A DNA stretch of 64,000 bases from Campylobacterota bacterium (GTDB taxonomy: Bacteria; Bdellovibrionota; Bacteriovoracia; Bacteriovoracales; Bacteriovoracaceae): NCBI GenBank assembly GCA_003650125.1, contig QNFX01000003.1, positions 1 to 64,000 on the forward strand, in the 5' to 3' direction. The position numbers were made by a program, and so were the translations under genes. Below, piece by piece: positions 1-8,947 of this stretch (the first letter of the stretch is position 1; each line of letters begins with the position of its first letter). The notes under the pieces were generated by a model. That model saw only the letters and a program-made list of their open reading frames with translations, ran no database searches and had not been told where the DNA came from.

Positions 1-822
1 AATCTGCTTGGAGCGAAAATTAAATCAAGCTTCTCTTGTTCGGGAGGGTGTGTTAGTGACGCGTATTCTCTGGAAACTGAAACCGGAAAGACATATTTTG
101 TTAAATTAGGGGGGGGCGCTTCCCATATGTTTTTTCGCGAAGAGGAAGGCCTTAAAGAACTATCTAAAGCACAGGCCTTCAGAATTCCTAAAGTAATCCA
201 CGCTGAAAAAGATTTTATATTGATGGAATATATTACTCCCGGTCAACGAGGTGTTGAGACTCACAGGAATTTTGGACGTGCAATCGCTAAACTTCACAAA
301 TATCAAGGTGCAAAATTTGGTCTAAAATACGATAATTACATCGGAAGCACCCCACAAATTAATGCTCAGAGTGATAATTGGATAGAATTTTACCTTCAAA
401 ACAGATTTCTTTTTCAATTAAAACTTGCTGAAAAAAATAAACTTGGAGGTATTGAACTCACAAAAAGTTTTCTACTTTTAGAGAAAAATATTGCTAAAAT
501 TCTAGGCCCCATAGAAGAACCACCCTCTCTACTTCATGGAGATCTATGGAGTGGAAACTATTTAGTAGACGAGAATAAAAATGCCTGCTTAATCGATCCG
601 GCCATTTACTATGGAAATCGGGAAGCAGAATTTGGCATGATCATGCTCTTTGGGGGATTCAATCAAGATTTCTTTGCGGGTTATCAAGAAGTTTATCCAT
701 TACAAGAGGATTGGCAGTATAGAAATAAGGTTTATCAACTCTATCATTTGATGAATCATTTAAATCTTTTTGGAAGTTCTTACATGCAGCAAGTTATGGA
801 TGCAGTGGGTTTTTATCTTTAA
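1..822 (+). CDS. Fructosamine/ketosamine-3-kinase family protein (5' end cut by window)
   Basis: The reading frame is open from base 1, so the first residues lie outside the window. The upstream in-frame stretch (GGCVSDAYSLET, then KTYFVKLGGG) is the usual N-terminal nucleotide-binding part of this family, so the ATG at 127 is internal. LLHGDLWSGN near bases 530-560, followed by LIDPAIYYGNREAEFGM, is the aminoglycoside-phosphotransferase-like catalytic loop and metal-binding Asp of fructosamine-3-kinases (YniA type). The family phosphorylates ketosamines on glycated proteins or small molecules, which destabilises the adduct. It is a cytosolic, stand-alone enzyme. Its stop overlaps by 4 bases the end of the convergent next gene. 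Confidence 0.9.
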   Translation, partial: NLLGAKIKSSFSCSGGCVSDAYSLETETGKTYFVKLGGGASHMFFREEEGLKELSKAQAFRIPKVIHAEKDFILMEYITPGQRGVETHRNFGRAIAKLHKYQGAKFGLKYDNYIGSTPQINAQSDNWIEFYLQNRFLFQLKLAEKNKLGGIELTKSFLLLEKNIAKILGPIEEPPSLLHGDLWSGNYLVDENKNACLIDPAIYYGNREAEFGMIMLFGGFNQDFFAGYQEVYPLQEDWQYRNKVYQLYHLMNHLNLFGSSYMQQVMDAVGFYL

Positions 823-1106
823 TGTAGGTTGATTTGGTGTTCCATGGGCTCAATCTGTTGGTTAAAGCTGTTTTCAACTTTATCTTTGGCCAAAAGATCT
901 TTTAATTCGATAGGGATTTCTAGTGCCTTGTATTTTTTTCCATTGGATAAACGGATCCAATAACCCTTAATAACATCTCCTTTAATTAAGATGTTGATGG
1001 GTTTTACACTAACAATATGATTGAGATTAAAAACAATAGGAATCGTATTCTCTTTAATAGGAGCATTCTCTTCAATGTTTAAAATTTTAAATTTTCTAAA
1101 CTTCAT
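819..1106 (-). CDS. Hypothetical protein, 95 aa
   Basis: I do not recognise this small protein. It is Lys- and Ile-rich, without signal peptide, membrane segment or cysteine. The central part (VFNLNHIVSVKP through GYWIRLSNGKKYKALEI) alternates in a way that suggests a small beta-rich domain. It ends inside the convergent kinase gene and has its own ATG at 1106, but the nearest purine-rich stretch is rather far upstream (about 12 bases), so the start is not certain. The divergent neighbour at 1254 leaves 147 bases for two promoters. Coding is moderately likely because the frame fills the gap exactly. Confidence 0.55.
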   Translation of the reverse strand: MKFRKFKILNIEENAPIKENTIPIVFNLNHIVSVKPINILIKGDVIKGYWIRLSNGKKYKALEIPIELKDLLAKDKVENSFNQQIEPMEHQINLH

Positions 1107-1177
1107 AAAATGGAAATATCCTAAAATTAGACTATTGCCAAGTCAGTTCTGAAGAGATTTCATGATAATGCGACAGG

Positions 1178-1191
1178 CTAGGCGATCCTAG
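1178..1191. repeat. Short perfect inverted repeat in divergent promoter region
   Basis: CTAGG-CGAT-CCTAG lies between two divergent genes, about 60 bases upstream of the secreted protein start at 1254. A second short inverted repeat (TAGTC/GACTA, 1209-1226) follows. Either could be an operator, but both are short enough to occur by chance. Confidence 0.25.
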
Positions 1192-1253
1192 ACAAAATAA
1201 CCAAATTATAGTCAAATATCCGACTATTTTAATAACTTCCAGGAGAAGTCGCT

Positions 1254-2768
1254 ATGAAGATAAAATTTTTGGCCCTAATTATAGGGATTTTTTCACTTAT
1301 CTCACCCACCACTTTTGCATTTTTTGGAGGCAATTCAGCCGCCTTCACAGATGAGGCCTTATTTTTAGATATTAATAAAGATGGTTTTGAGGCCTTAGGA
1401 GACATAGCTCAAGATCAGCTTTTAGGTAATTTACAGGACCAAGCAATGGAGGATATAAATTTAGATATTCCCCTTATTGCCAAAATTAAAGTTAAAAATA
1501 TTTCTTTTTCCGCTAAGTTTGAAAAGATTGAAATTATTCCAGAAAAAGATGGGCTCGATGTAAGATTGGCCATTAGAGATCTTTCTATCAAAATTGGAGA
1601 GGTCAGGGTTTCTAACTGGTTTTTACCGGGAATGGGAACAAGTTGTTTTAATACCAAGATAACCTTAGGGGATGGTAATTTAATACCTATTAGGGCCAGA
1701 TTAGGACTTCGTCTTAAAAATGGTTCGGTTCAATTTCGAGATAGGGGGACTAAATTACATTTAAATTCTCGTCAATATGTAACATCTGGGCCAACGAGTT
1801 GTAAGGGCATGTTTGGGGTTACGGATGCGATAACAGAATTTGTAGTTAGAAATGTAATAGCAATGGCCAGGCCGGCAATTAATGCGGGAGTTAAACTTGG
1901 GGTCAATGTTTTATCCTCGAAAATAGGAGATCTTCTATTTACTCAACTTGATAAGGTCAGAATACCTCTCACAATTCCAAATATTTTAATTACTCCAGAA
2001 ACTAAGATCCTTATGGGTATTAGAATAAATGATCTTAAAATTACCAAAGATAAAATGAGATTGATCCTTGGTGTGGCAGTTGAGAAAAACTATAATAAGG
2101 GAATGGTAGAGACTGAACTACCAGAGCTTCTTAGCTATGGAACTTTAGGACTAAATCCTGTTTTTATTAATAAGTTGATTGCAACAGTAATGCCTGAAGA
2201 GGGAACAAACCCAGTTGAAATCACTCCAGATTTTCATGAAATGTTAAAAGAAATGCTTCGTACGAGTGAGTTTGCTAACTTTATTCCTGATTTAGATGAG
2301 GTTGAAACTGATACTGATGAACTAAAAATGTTTTTAACTTTTTTAAAACCACCAAAGCTAGCTTTAAAAGATAACAGTTTAGATATGAGTCTAAAGGATG
2401 TGGAACTTAAATTAAAAATTAAAAAAGATGGAACATGGATAGATTATTTCTTTATTAATTTAGGTACTGACCTGAATGTAAAGGGCGAAATCTCTGATGG
2501 GAAGCTCAAGCTTTTTCCCGAGCTTTCATCTTTTGATGTTGATGGACAATTTGCCGATAATTATACACCGATAAATAATACCTTTTTGGCCGATGATCTT
2601 AAGGAAACTCTTGAAGTCATTTTAGAGATCTTTACTGAAGGTGAAGAAGGATTGGCCATCGATATACCACTTTTTACTCTTGGGACTAGGCAAATAGGAT
2701 TTGATAAATTGGAAATAAAAGCACCTTATCTATTTCTTGATCTTGTCGGACGGAATTTGGCACAATAA
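1254..2768 (+). CDS. Secreted BPI/TULIP-like lipid-binding protein (putative), 504 aa
   Basis: The protein starts with a signal peptide (residues 1-22, ending TTFAFFGG) after a good Shine-Dalgarno (AGGAGA). I see no catalytic motif. The order of elements resembles bactericidal/permeability-increasing protein: an N-terminal LDINKDGFEAL helix entry; alternating strands through residue 120; exactly two cysteines in the mature chain (C131 and C183), spaced like the single BPI disulfide pair; a long helix after the second Cys; and a second repeat ending in a hydrophobic FDKLEIKAPYLFLDLV strand like the BPI C-terminus. TULIP domains bind lipids or LPS in a tubular cavity. The assignment is by pattern, not by a search. 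It is a single gene followed by a strong terminator. Confidence 0.6.
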   Translation: MKIKFLALIIGIFSLISPTTFAFFGGNSAAFTDEALFLDINKDGFEALGDIAQDQLLGNLQDQAMEDINLDIPLIAKIKVKNISFSAKFEKIEIIPEKDGLDVRLAIRDLSIKIGEVRVSNWFLPGMGTSCFNTKITLGDGNLIPIRARLGLRLKNGSVQFRDRGTKLHLNSRQYVTSGPTSCKGMFGVTDAITEFVVRNVIAMARPAINAGVKLGVNVLSSKIGDLLFTQLDKVRIPLTIPNILITPETKILMGIRINDLKITKDKMRLILGVAVEKNYNKGMVETELPELLSYGTLGLNPVFINKLIATVMPEEGTNPVEITPDFHEMLKEMLRTSEFANFIPDLDEVETDTDELKMFLTFLKPPKLALKDNSLDMSLKDVELKLKIKKDGTWIDYFFINLGTDLNVKGEISDGKLKLFPELSSFDVDGQFADNYTPINNTFLADDLKETLEVILEIFTEGEEGLAIDIPLFTLGTRQIGFDKLEIKAPYLFLDLVGRNLAQ

Positions 2769-2774
2769 TTTAAT

Positions 2775-2811
2775 AGAAAGGGAGGCCTATAATCCTCCCT
2801 TTCTTAATTTT
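2775..2811 (+). terminator. Rho-independent terminator
   Basis: An 11-bp perfect stem (AGAAAGGGAGG / CCTCCCTTTCT) with an 8-base loop is followed by TAATTTTT. It closes the BPI-like gene and separates it from the response regulator. Confidence 0.85.
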
Positions 2812-2836
2812 TGATTTTCTGTCATAATATTCTTTA

Positions 2837-3589
2837 ATGGCACATAAAATTCTCTCTACAAAAAATATAAAAATTGATCTTGAAGAGTTATTTTCAGGGA
2901 AAGATGTTGAAGTAATTTTTGAAAAAGATGGTCTAACTGCTTTTTCTCGACTGATAAAAGAGCGTTTTGATTTTGTCATTGTTTCCGAACATGATGAAGG
3001 GCTCGATGGATCCTCCTTAATTGCTGCTATGAGGGCGATAAATTCTCCTAATAAGGACTCAGCATTCATTTTCATTGGTGAAAGTGATGGGCCCGAAGAT
3101 TGTTATACTTTTTTACCGAGTGAATTAGATGAGATAAAGGATTTATTTGAATTGCTTTTAAAAAGTAAGACAAAGGACAATATGACGACAGGCTTTTCGT
3201 TGTCTTCAAGAGGTAGACTTAGGAAAATTCTCTTTGTAGATGATGATAAGGAGATGCATCCACTTATTCAAAAAGGTCTTAAGTCTATTTACAATATTGA
3301 ATCTTTAATTTGCTCCTCCGGACAAGAGGCCTTAGACAAGCTGCTTTTATTTGGGCCAGATTTAATAATCTTAGATGTTATGATGCCATATATCTCTGGA
3401 ACTGAGCTTGTTAAAAAGCTTAAAGAAAAAGAAGAAACTAAGGATATTCCGGTTATATTTTTTACTGCTAAAGAAAAGATTAAAGAATTAGAAGAACTTT
3501 TAGAAATGGGGCCTATTGGTCTTATTTTAAAGCCAGTTAATCCAAAAACAATGTCTTATGAAATTCAAGAAATATGGAATGAGGCCTAA
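2837..3589 (+). CDS. Tandem receiver-domain protein (response regulator without output domain), 250 aa
   Basis: Residues about 130-250 form a complete CheY-like receiver: acidic pocket in ILFVDDDKEMHP, phosphoacceptor Asp in LIILDVMMPYISG, Thr in IFFTAKEK and Lys in LILKPVNP. Residues 1-115 resemble a second, degenerate receiver: the phosphoacceptor strand reads FDFVIVSEHDEGLDG, with no Asp at the expected place. No DNA-binding or enzymatic output domain is present, so it probably signals by protein contact, as in a phosphorelay or motility control. The gene has no clear Shine-Dalgarno and overlaps by 4 bases the end of the convergent protease gene. No histidine kinase lies nearby. Confidence 0.85.
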   Translation: MAHKILSTKNIKIDLEELFSGKDVEVIFEKDGLTAFSRLIKERFDFVIVSEHDEGLDGSSLIAAMRAINSPNKDSAFIFIGESDGPEDCYTFLPSELDEIKDLFELLLKSKTKDNMTTGFSLSSRGRLRKILFVDDDKEMHPLIQKGLKSIYNIESLICSSGQEALDKLLLFGPDLIILDVMMPYISGTELVKKLKEKEETKDIPVIFFTAKEKIKELEELLEMGPIGLILKPVNPKTMSYEIQEIWNEA

Positions 3590-4623
3590 TCCTCGTCGCA
3601 ATTATCATTATCGCTAAAGTAGCAATCCCAATCAATGTTTTCGTCGTCGTCAGAAAAATCACTATAGGAATCAGTTCCATCATAGACCTCATCAAAAGGA
3701 TCTGCTTCAATAGGTTCTGTTGGGGTCATTCCAGGAGCTAGCTCAGGTATAACTGTAATCCTGGTAATATCTTCGCCCTTACAGCCTTCACCGTTTTCTG
3801 GGCATACTTTTACAATTTCGCAATCATCTTCATCATGAGAATCAAAGTCTAATTCTCCTCTAACTAAAATACCTTCAACGATTCCAGTTTTTTTGTTAAA
3901 AACAGCGGAACCTGAATTGCCAAGGAATGAATCTAAATTGGTTTTAAAGAAAAAGGGGCTTTCATTTTTTAGAATATTTGCCTGGTAAGAAATTTTTGAA
4001 CTAAGACCTAGAGGGTGTCCGATCATTACGAGCTCACTGTCATTTTCAATTTTCCCTTCTGTTCTAAATTTTAAAGGAAGTCTGTCAACGACAGGTCTAT
4101 CAAGTCTTATTAAAGCAAAATCATTTTTAGATATAGTAGAATATTTTCTATTGATAATTTCACTACATCCGTAGACGTTATTACTACCCACATAAACAGA
4201 GTCTTCTTCGCCGGAGCTTAAAATAAGATCATTTCTATAATCAAAAATCCATTTATTGTACTTACAGCTTGATTCCCCAGTAATACAGTGTCCGGCGGTA
4301 ACGAGCAGGTCAGGAGCTACTAAAAAACCAGAGCATTTTCCGGCAATAATATCTTGATAATATTTTTCTTCGGAACATAGATAGTAAGCAGGACCTAATT
4401 TTTCGGTATAAATTTTTGTTAAAACTCCATCGAAGGCAGATTCAATTTTATCTTCATGAATCATCATGGCAGTAGAAAGAGATAGAATTTTAAAGTTGGG
4501 AGCGGGAGAATCTTCAATATGGTGGCGGTTATCTGCGCCGTATAAAACCTCCAGTTGAACCTCTGAGAAGACCATTTGGGGTAAAAAGCTGAATAGACCT
4601 ATGAGGACAAAAAGAAGTTTCAC
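3586..4623 (-). CDS. Secreted trypsin-like (S1) serine protease, 345 aa
   Basis: Signal peptide residues 1-20. The catalytic triad is visible: His112 in VTAGHC, Asp168 in NDFALIRLD and Ser237 in GNSGSAV. Cysteine pairs suit an exported protease. The C-terminal 80 residues carry CPENGEGCKG and then a very acidic Asp/Ser/Glu tail, which may bind cations or be cleaved. The start is GTG, preceded by AAAGGAA at proper spacing. The GNSGSAV and GHPLG segments suggest a member of the V8/glutamyl-endopeptidase-like or trypsin group; I cannot fix the specificity. It is one of several exported proteases in the window, in line with an organism that digests protein outside the cytoplasm. Confidence 0.88.
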   Translation of the reverse strand: MKLLFVLIGLFSFLPQMVFSEVQLEVLYGADNRHHIEDSPAPNFKILSLSTAMMIHEDKIESAFDGVLTKIYTEKLGPAYYLCSEEKYYQDIIAGKCSGFLVAPDLLVTAGHCITGESSCKYNKWIFDYRNDLILSSGEEDSVYVGSNNVYGCSEIINRKYSTISKNDFALIRLDRPVVDRLPLKFRTEGKIENDSELVMIGHPLGLSSKISYQANILKNESPFFFKTNLDSFLGNSGSAVFNKKTGIVEGILVRGELDFDSHDEDDCEIVKVCPENGEGCKGEDITRITVIPELAPGMTPTEPIEADPFDEVYDGTDSYSDFSDDDENIDWDCYFSDNDNCDED

Positions 4624-4692
4624 TTTAAATTCCTTTACTGTATAAACAGAAACGCTTGTTTTTTATAAATCAAACAGAGGGACGGCGCAACA

Positions 4693-4747
4693 TAGTGTGA
4701 AAAAAATTACCTTAGTGTGACTGCCTAAGCACTTGAAATTACTTAGG
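4693..4747. promoter_or_regulatory. Direct and inverted repeats upstream of gshA
   Basis: TAGTGTGA occurs at 4693-4700 and again at 4713-4720, exactly 20 bases (about two helical turns) apart. It is followed by a 6-bp perfect inverted repeat, CCTAAG (4724-4729) / CTTAGG (4742-4747). The cluster ends 17 bases before the gshA start, in the divergent gap with the protease gene. It may be an operator for either gene. No regulator is known here. Confidence 0.35.
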
Positions 4748-4764
4748 TGAAGCAATAGATATCC

Positions 4765-6333
4765 ATGGAATTTAAAAAAAACATTAGGGCCTTGAAAGGT
4801 CTAGGTGGGGCGCCTCTTAAGGGACTTACCCGAGGAATTGAAAGAGAAACTCTAAGGGCAGATCTTAAAGGGTATCTTTCTGCCAAGCAACACCAAAAAG
4901 GTCTAGGTTCGGCCCTTACTAATCCCTATATCACTACTGATTTTTCTGAATCCCAAATAGAATTTGTCACCCCAGCTTTTTCTAAATCAAACGAAGCATT
5001 GGATTTTTTGCGAGATTTGCACCAATTTAGTTATGATCAAATTACCGATGAGCTTTTGTGGCCATCAAGCATGCCTTGTTTGTTAGATGAAAAACAAGGT
5101 ATTCCTGTTGCAAAATATGGGAGTTCAAACCTAGCGAAATTTAAGCATGTCTATCGATTAGGACTTAAGAATCGCTATGGTACTTATATGCAGGCCATTT
5201 CCGGGATCCATTATAATTTATCTTTTCCAAGTGAACTGTGGTCACTATTAAAAAAGCAGGAAGAGTATGAAGGCAGTGAAAAAGATTTTATCTCCCATGC
5301 CTATTTCTCTCTTATAAGAAACTTTCATCGCTATGGTTGGGTGCTGCTCTATTTTTTTGGCAGCTCTCCTGTTTTGGATAAGTCCTTTTTTACCTCTGGT
5401 GGCAAAGATCATAACTTAGATAAATTTGATGATAAGGGAACACTTTTTCTTCCTCATGCTACTTCTCTTCGTATGAGTGATCTTGGTTATCATAACAAAA
5501 AGCAAAAAAATTTAGAGTTTTGTTTTAACTCCATGGAAAGTTATTTAATGGGGCTTGAAAGAGCAATACGTACTGAAGATGTTGATTATAAAAAAATTGG
5601 AATTAAAAAAGATGGTGAGTATAAACAACTCAACACCAATGTCTTACAAATTGAAAACGAGTATTATGGCCAAATTAGGCCAAAGCGATCGCCATCAGGA
5701 GATACAAAAAGAGCAAACCATCTTCTTCGTGATGAAGGAGTGGAATACGTTGAACTTCGTATAATGGATTCAAATCCTTTTTCCCCCATTGGACTTAATT
5801 TAGATCAAATGAGGTTCATTGATGCTTTTTTAACCTATTGTCTTTTAAAAGAAAGTCCCCCTTGCTCATTTAAAACCACCCAGGCCTACAAAGGAAACTG
5901 GCAGAAGGTGGCCACTGAAGGTCGAAAGGATAATCTAAGACTTAAAAATGGTGAAAAAGATATAGGCCTAAAACTTTGGGGACTTTCCATCTACGAAGAG
6001 CTTAAAGAAGTTGCTGAATTGCTCGATCTTGCAGAAGGTATTACCGAATACACTGATGTAGTAGAGAAATTTAGAAGCTCTCTTATAGATTCTAATTATA
6101 CTATCTCAGGATATCTCTTAAATGAGCTAAAGCTTAACGATCAATCCTTTTTTGAATTCTCTATGGCAAAGGCGCAAGAATTTAAAAATGAAATTACAAA
6201 AGTCCCTATGAGTGATCTCAAACTTTCTAAGTTAAAAGAAGATGCCAAAAATTCTCTCATTTCTCAAAAGGAAATAGAGCAGTCAGATAAAACTACCTTT
6301 AATGAATATTTAGAAAACTATATTAAGACTTAA
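4765..6333 (+). CDS. gshA: Glutamate-cysteine ligase (gamma-proteobacterial type), 522 aa
   Basis: First enzyme of glutathione synthesis: ATP-dependent joining of L-glutamate to L-cysteine through the gamma-carboxyl, in the cytoplasm. The N-terminal GLTRGIERETLR motif, FSESQIEFVTP, GIHYNLSF and VLQIENEYYGQIRPKR are characteristic of the E. coli-type GshA family, and the length (522) is close to the usual about 518. The upstream Shine-Dalgarno is weak. No gshB lies next to it; the second enzyme must be elsewhere or be absent. It converges with the DUF1460 gene, with a 4-base overlap of the ends. A repeat cluster just upstream may regulate it. Confidence 0.95.
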   Translation: MEFKKNIRALKGLGGAPLKGLTRGIERETLRADLKGYLSAKQHQKGLGSALTNPYITTDFSESQIEFVTPAFSKSNEALDFLRDLHQFSYDQITDELLWPSSMPCLLDEKQGIPVAKYGSSNLAKFKHVYRLGLKNRYGTYMQAISGIHYNLSFPSELWSLLKKQEEYEGSEKDFISHAYFSLIRNFHRYGWVLLYFFGSSPVLDKSFFTSGGKDHNLDKFDDKGTLFLPHATSLRMSDLGYHNKKQKNLEFCFNSMESYLMGLERAIRTEDVDYKKIGIKKDGEYKQLNTNVLQIENEYYGQIRPKRSPSGDTKRANHLLRDEGVEYVELRIMDSNPFSPIGLNLDQMRFIDAFLTYCLLKESPPCSFKTTQAYKGNWQKVATEGRKDNLRLKNGEKDIGLKLWGLSIYEELKEVAELLDLAEGITEYTDVVEKFRSSLIDSNYTISGYLLNELKLNDQSFFEFSMAKAQEFKNEITKVPMSDLKLSKLKEDAKNSLISQKEIEQSDKTTFNEYLENYIKT

Positions 6334-7175
6334 TTCAATTCTTGAATATTTATACCTTTTAAAGTTTTAGAATTTAGGTACTTTGAAAAATATTCTTTGA
6401 AAGGAGTATCCTTGACGGTTTTATCCGGGAAGGATGAGGCGTGACGGTAGAAAAGTTTTCCTTTTTTCCAGATTGCGATCCCTTGGTGGGAGACATTTAA
6501 AAAGGTTCCAATGGAGTCTCTTAGATCCCAGTTAGGTCTAACTACATTGATGATAGATCCATGAGGAATTGATTTTAAAATGGTAGGGCCTTTTAAAAGA
6601 GCTTTCAGACTTAAATAGGGAATTTCTGCTAATTGGGGGGAGGAACTTTGACTTTTAAACATCTGTTCTATTATCTTTGAAGCGAATTTTTTCTTGTACC
6701 AATTTTTTTTGTCTATTATCGCCTTGGCAAAGATTACATCTCCAATAGAGGAAGTAATATCGCTTAAAACAGAGGCGTTATTTGGGATCCAGTCTAGAGA
6801 GATGAAGTGATTTCTCCTTTGATAAGAAATAATGCCGTCGAGGTATCTAATATCAACAATTTTTCTTTTAAAGTGCTTTAGATCTTGAGCTAGAGAAAGT
6901 GCCATTACTGTTTCAACGTAGGTGGTACAGTCAAAAACTTCAAAACTATAAAGTGGGTCTTGATCAAATCTTCCTTTTGTTCCTTCGCCTAAAGGCCCTA
7001 TTTTGGTCTTACTTCCAAGAAAAGAGGCACTGCTTTTTTCAATTTTTAAAGATGTCGGTAAGTTTTTAATATTTTTGATAAGTTCTTCTACTTGGGAGTG
7101 TGAGCGAGCATGAACTTGTCCTAAAGAAGTGAGGATTAAGATATTTAGCAAAGAATTTTTAAAGATATTTATCAT
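6330..7175 (-). CDS. Exported DUF1460 (N-acetylmuramoyl-L-alanine amidase-like) protein, 281 aa
   Basis: The middle of the protein has FDCTTYVETVMALSLA and then RRNHFISLDWIPNN, the pattern of the DUF1460 family (NlpC/P60-like fold) with likely catalytic Cys and His. Family members are placed in cell-wall peptide or muropeptide cleavage. I chose the ATG at 7175, not the upstream TTG at 7193, because the signal peptide (MINIFKNSLLNILILTSLG, cleavage after VHA) then starts correctly. It acts in the periplasm or outside the cell. It stands alone, convergent with gshA and divergent from the solute-binding lipoprotein gene. Confidence 0.8.
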   Translation of the reverse strand: MINIFKNSLLNILILTSLGQVHARSHSQVEELIKNIKNLPTSLKIEKSSASFLGSKTKIGPLGEGTKGRFDQDPLYSFEVFDCTTYVETVMALSLAQDLKHFKRKIVDIRYLDGIISYQRRNHFISLDWIPNNASVLSDITSSIGDVIFAKAIIDKKNWYKKKFASKIIEQMFKSQSSSPQLAEIPYLSLKALLKGPTILKSIPHGSIINVVRPNWDLRDSIGTFLNVSHQGIAIWKKGKLFYRHASSFPDKTVKDTPFKEYFSKYLNSKTLKGINIQELN

Positions 7176-7318
7176 GTGATGCTCGCCGCACAATATACGT
7201 CAATGGGGAGACCTGATCAATAAAGAAATAATTACACCTGAAGACTTTTCAGTGGTGACATTTTGGCCCCTTAACTCGTTGATTTGTCTAGATAATATCT
7301 GGATGGTAATAAGGACTT

Positions 7319-8947
7319 ATGAAATTTATTCACTACTTAATGATCACGGTTCTTTTGTTTTCTTGTACGGGCAAAAAAGAGGATGGTGTTCTCACTTTAG
7401 GAATTATTAAAGGAGTCTCTTCTCTGGATCCGGCCAAAGCATTTGATGGAAAATCATTAAAGCTTATAGGACAGAGTTATGAGCCTTTATATCAATACCA
7501 TTATCAAATTAGACCATTTAAAATAATTCCTCTCTTGGCAGATGGAATGCCTGAATGGAATGGAGATGGTACCGTCCTTACTATTAAAATAAAAAAAGGG
7601 GTTAGGTATCATGATCATCCGGTTTTTAAAGGAAAACCTCGCTACGTCAAGGCCTTGGATTTTATTAATCAGCTAGAGCGAATAAAATTGGGGCCTGGTA
7701 AAAGTTATTTCAATGTCATTAAAAAGGTTAAAATACTAGATGATCATACCTTGAGATTTGATCTTAAAAAGAAAATGCCTAATTTTTCTTATTACTTGAC
7801 CATGAATTTCCTCGTTCCTCTCCCCTTAGAAGTTATAGAAAATGTCGATTTAGAAAAAGAAGTAGTAGGGACAGGGCCTTTTTATTTCAGTGAAATAAAT
7901 AAGGGCGTTAGGTTTGTTCTTAAAAAGTTTAAATATTTCAGGAAAGAACTTTATCCTGAGAGGGGTGATCGCTTCGCCAATATGAATAAGCTTTTAACAT
8001 CTGCAAATAAACCTCTGCCATTTTTAAATAAAATAGTTTTTTTAGGCTTTGATAATGGTGATCAGATTTGGAAAAAATTTATTGCTGGGGAATTAGATGT
8101 TGTAGAGGACATACCTTTTGATCGGATTGATTCAATTTTGAAAAAAGATGGAAGCTTAGTTGATGAATTAGAACAAAAGGGTCTGAGGTTAAAACGCTAT
8201 TCTGTGCTCATTAATCGTTGGCTTGGAATGAATATGAGAGACCCACTTCTTGGAAAAAATAAAAATCTTAGAATGGCCATTGCTCACGCTATTGATATTA
8301 CAGCTTATAATAAGTTGGTACGAAGAAACTCTTCTCTTCAGGCGAACTCTATCTTAACTCCAGGGATTGGCGGTTATAATCCCAGTCATCAATTACCTTA
8401 TGAATACAATATAAAAAAGGCCAAAGAATTTTTAGCAAAGGCCGGTTATCCAGAAGGTAGAGGTCTTCCCCGTTTTACTTATTACACCCGCAATAAAATT
8501 AAAACTGGTTTGATGGAAGGAAAGTTTTTTAAAGAGCAACTTGCAAGCATAGGCATCAAATTAAGTATATACCCTTTAGATTTTTCTGAATTCTTACAAA
8601 AGGGGAGGAATGGTGAATTGCAACTATGGACAGATAATTGGATCTATGATTTTCCCGAGGCCTCAAACATTTTTCAATTGCTTAGTTCTAAAAATACTCC
8701 TGGCATCAATAAATCTGGGATGAAAAATAGGGAATATGACCAAAAATTTAGCGAATTAGAAGGCATGCAGGATGGAAGAGAGAAAAATAAAAAAATTAGA
8801 GAACTTGAACTAATATTTGACCACGAAGTCCCCTGGATCATGCTTTCCTACGAAAGATCATTAGTTTTACTTACTAAAGATATAAAGAATTATCGTAAAT
8901 CAGGTGTTATAAGGAATTACTTCAAATATCTAACAAAGGAAAAGTAA
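7319..8947 (+). CDS. Lipoprotein peptide/oligopeptide ABC transporter solute-binding protein (SBP family 5), 542 aa
   Basis: The signal peptide with lipobox LLFSC makes Cys16 the likely lipidation site. The fold is the large family-5 binding protein (OppA/DppA): LTLGIIKGVSSLDPAKAFD at the start, VVGTGPFYF in the middle, and the helix with LRMAIAHAIDITAYNKLV. No permease or ATPase genes adjoin it, so it is an orphan binding protein, perhaps serving the dpp permeases at 50-52 kb. The stop overlaps by one base (TAATG) the thiolase start, implying co-transcription and translational coupling. The pairing of an OppA-like protein with a thiolase is unusual. Confidence 0.88.
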   Translation: MKFIHYLMITVLLFSCTGKKEDGVLTLGIIKGVSSLDPAKAFDGKSLKLIGQSYEPLYQYHYQIRPFKIIPLLADGMPEWNGDGTVLTIKIKKGVRYHDHPVFKGKPRYVKALDFINQLERIKLGPGKSYFNVIKKVKILDDHTLRFDLKKKMPNFSYYLTMNFLVPLPLEVIENVDLEKEVVGTGPFYFSEINKGVRFVLKKFKYFRKELYPERGDRFANMNKLLTSANKPLPFLNKIVFLGFDNGDQIWKKFIAGELDVVEDIPFDRIDSILKKDGSLVDELEQKGLRLKRYSVLINRWLGMNMRDPLLGKNKNLRMAIAHAIDITAYNKLVRRNSSLQANSILTPGIGGYNPSHQLPYEYNIKKAKEFLAKAGYPEGRGLPRFTYYTRNKIKTGLMEGKFFKEQLASIGIKLSIYPLDFSEFLQKGRNGELQLWTDNWIYDFPEASNIFQLLSSKNTPGINKSGMKNREYDQKFSELEGMQDGREKNKKIRELELIFDHEVPWIMLSYERSLVLLTKDIKNYRKSGVIRNYFKYLTKEK

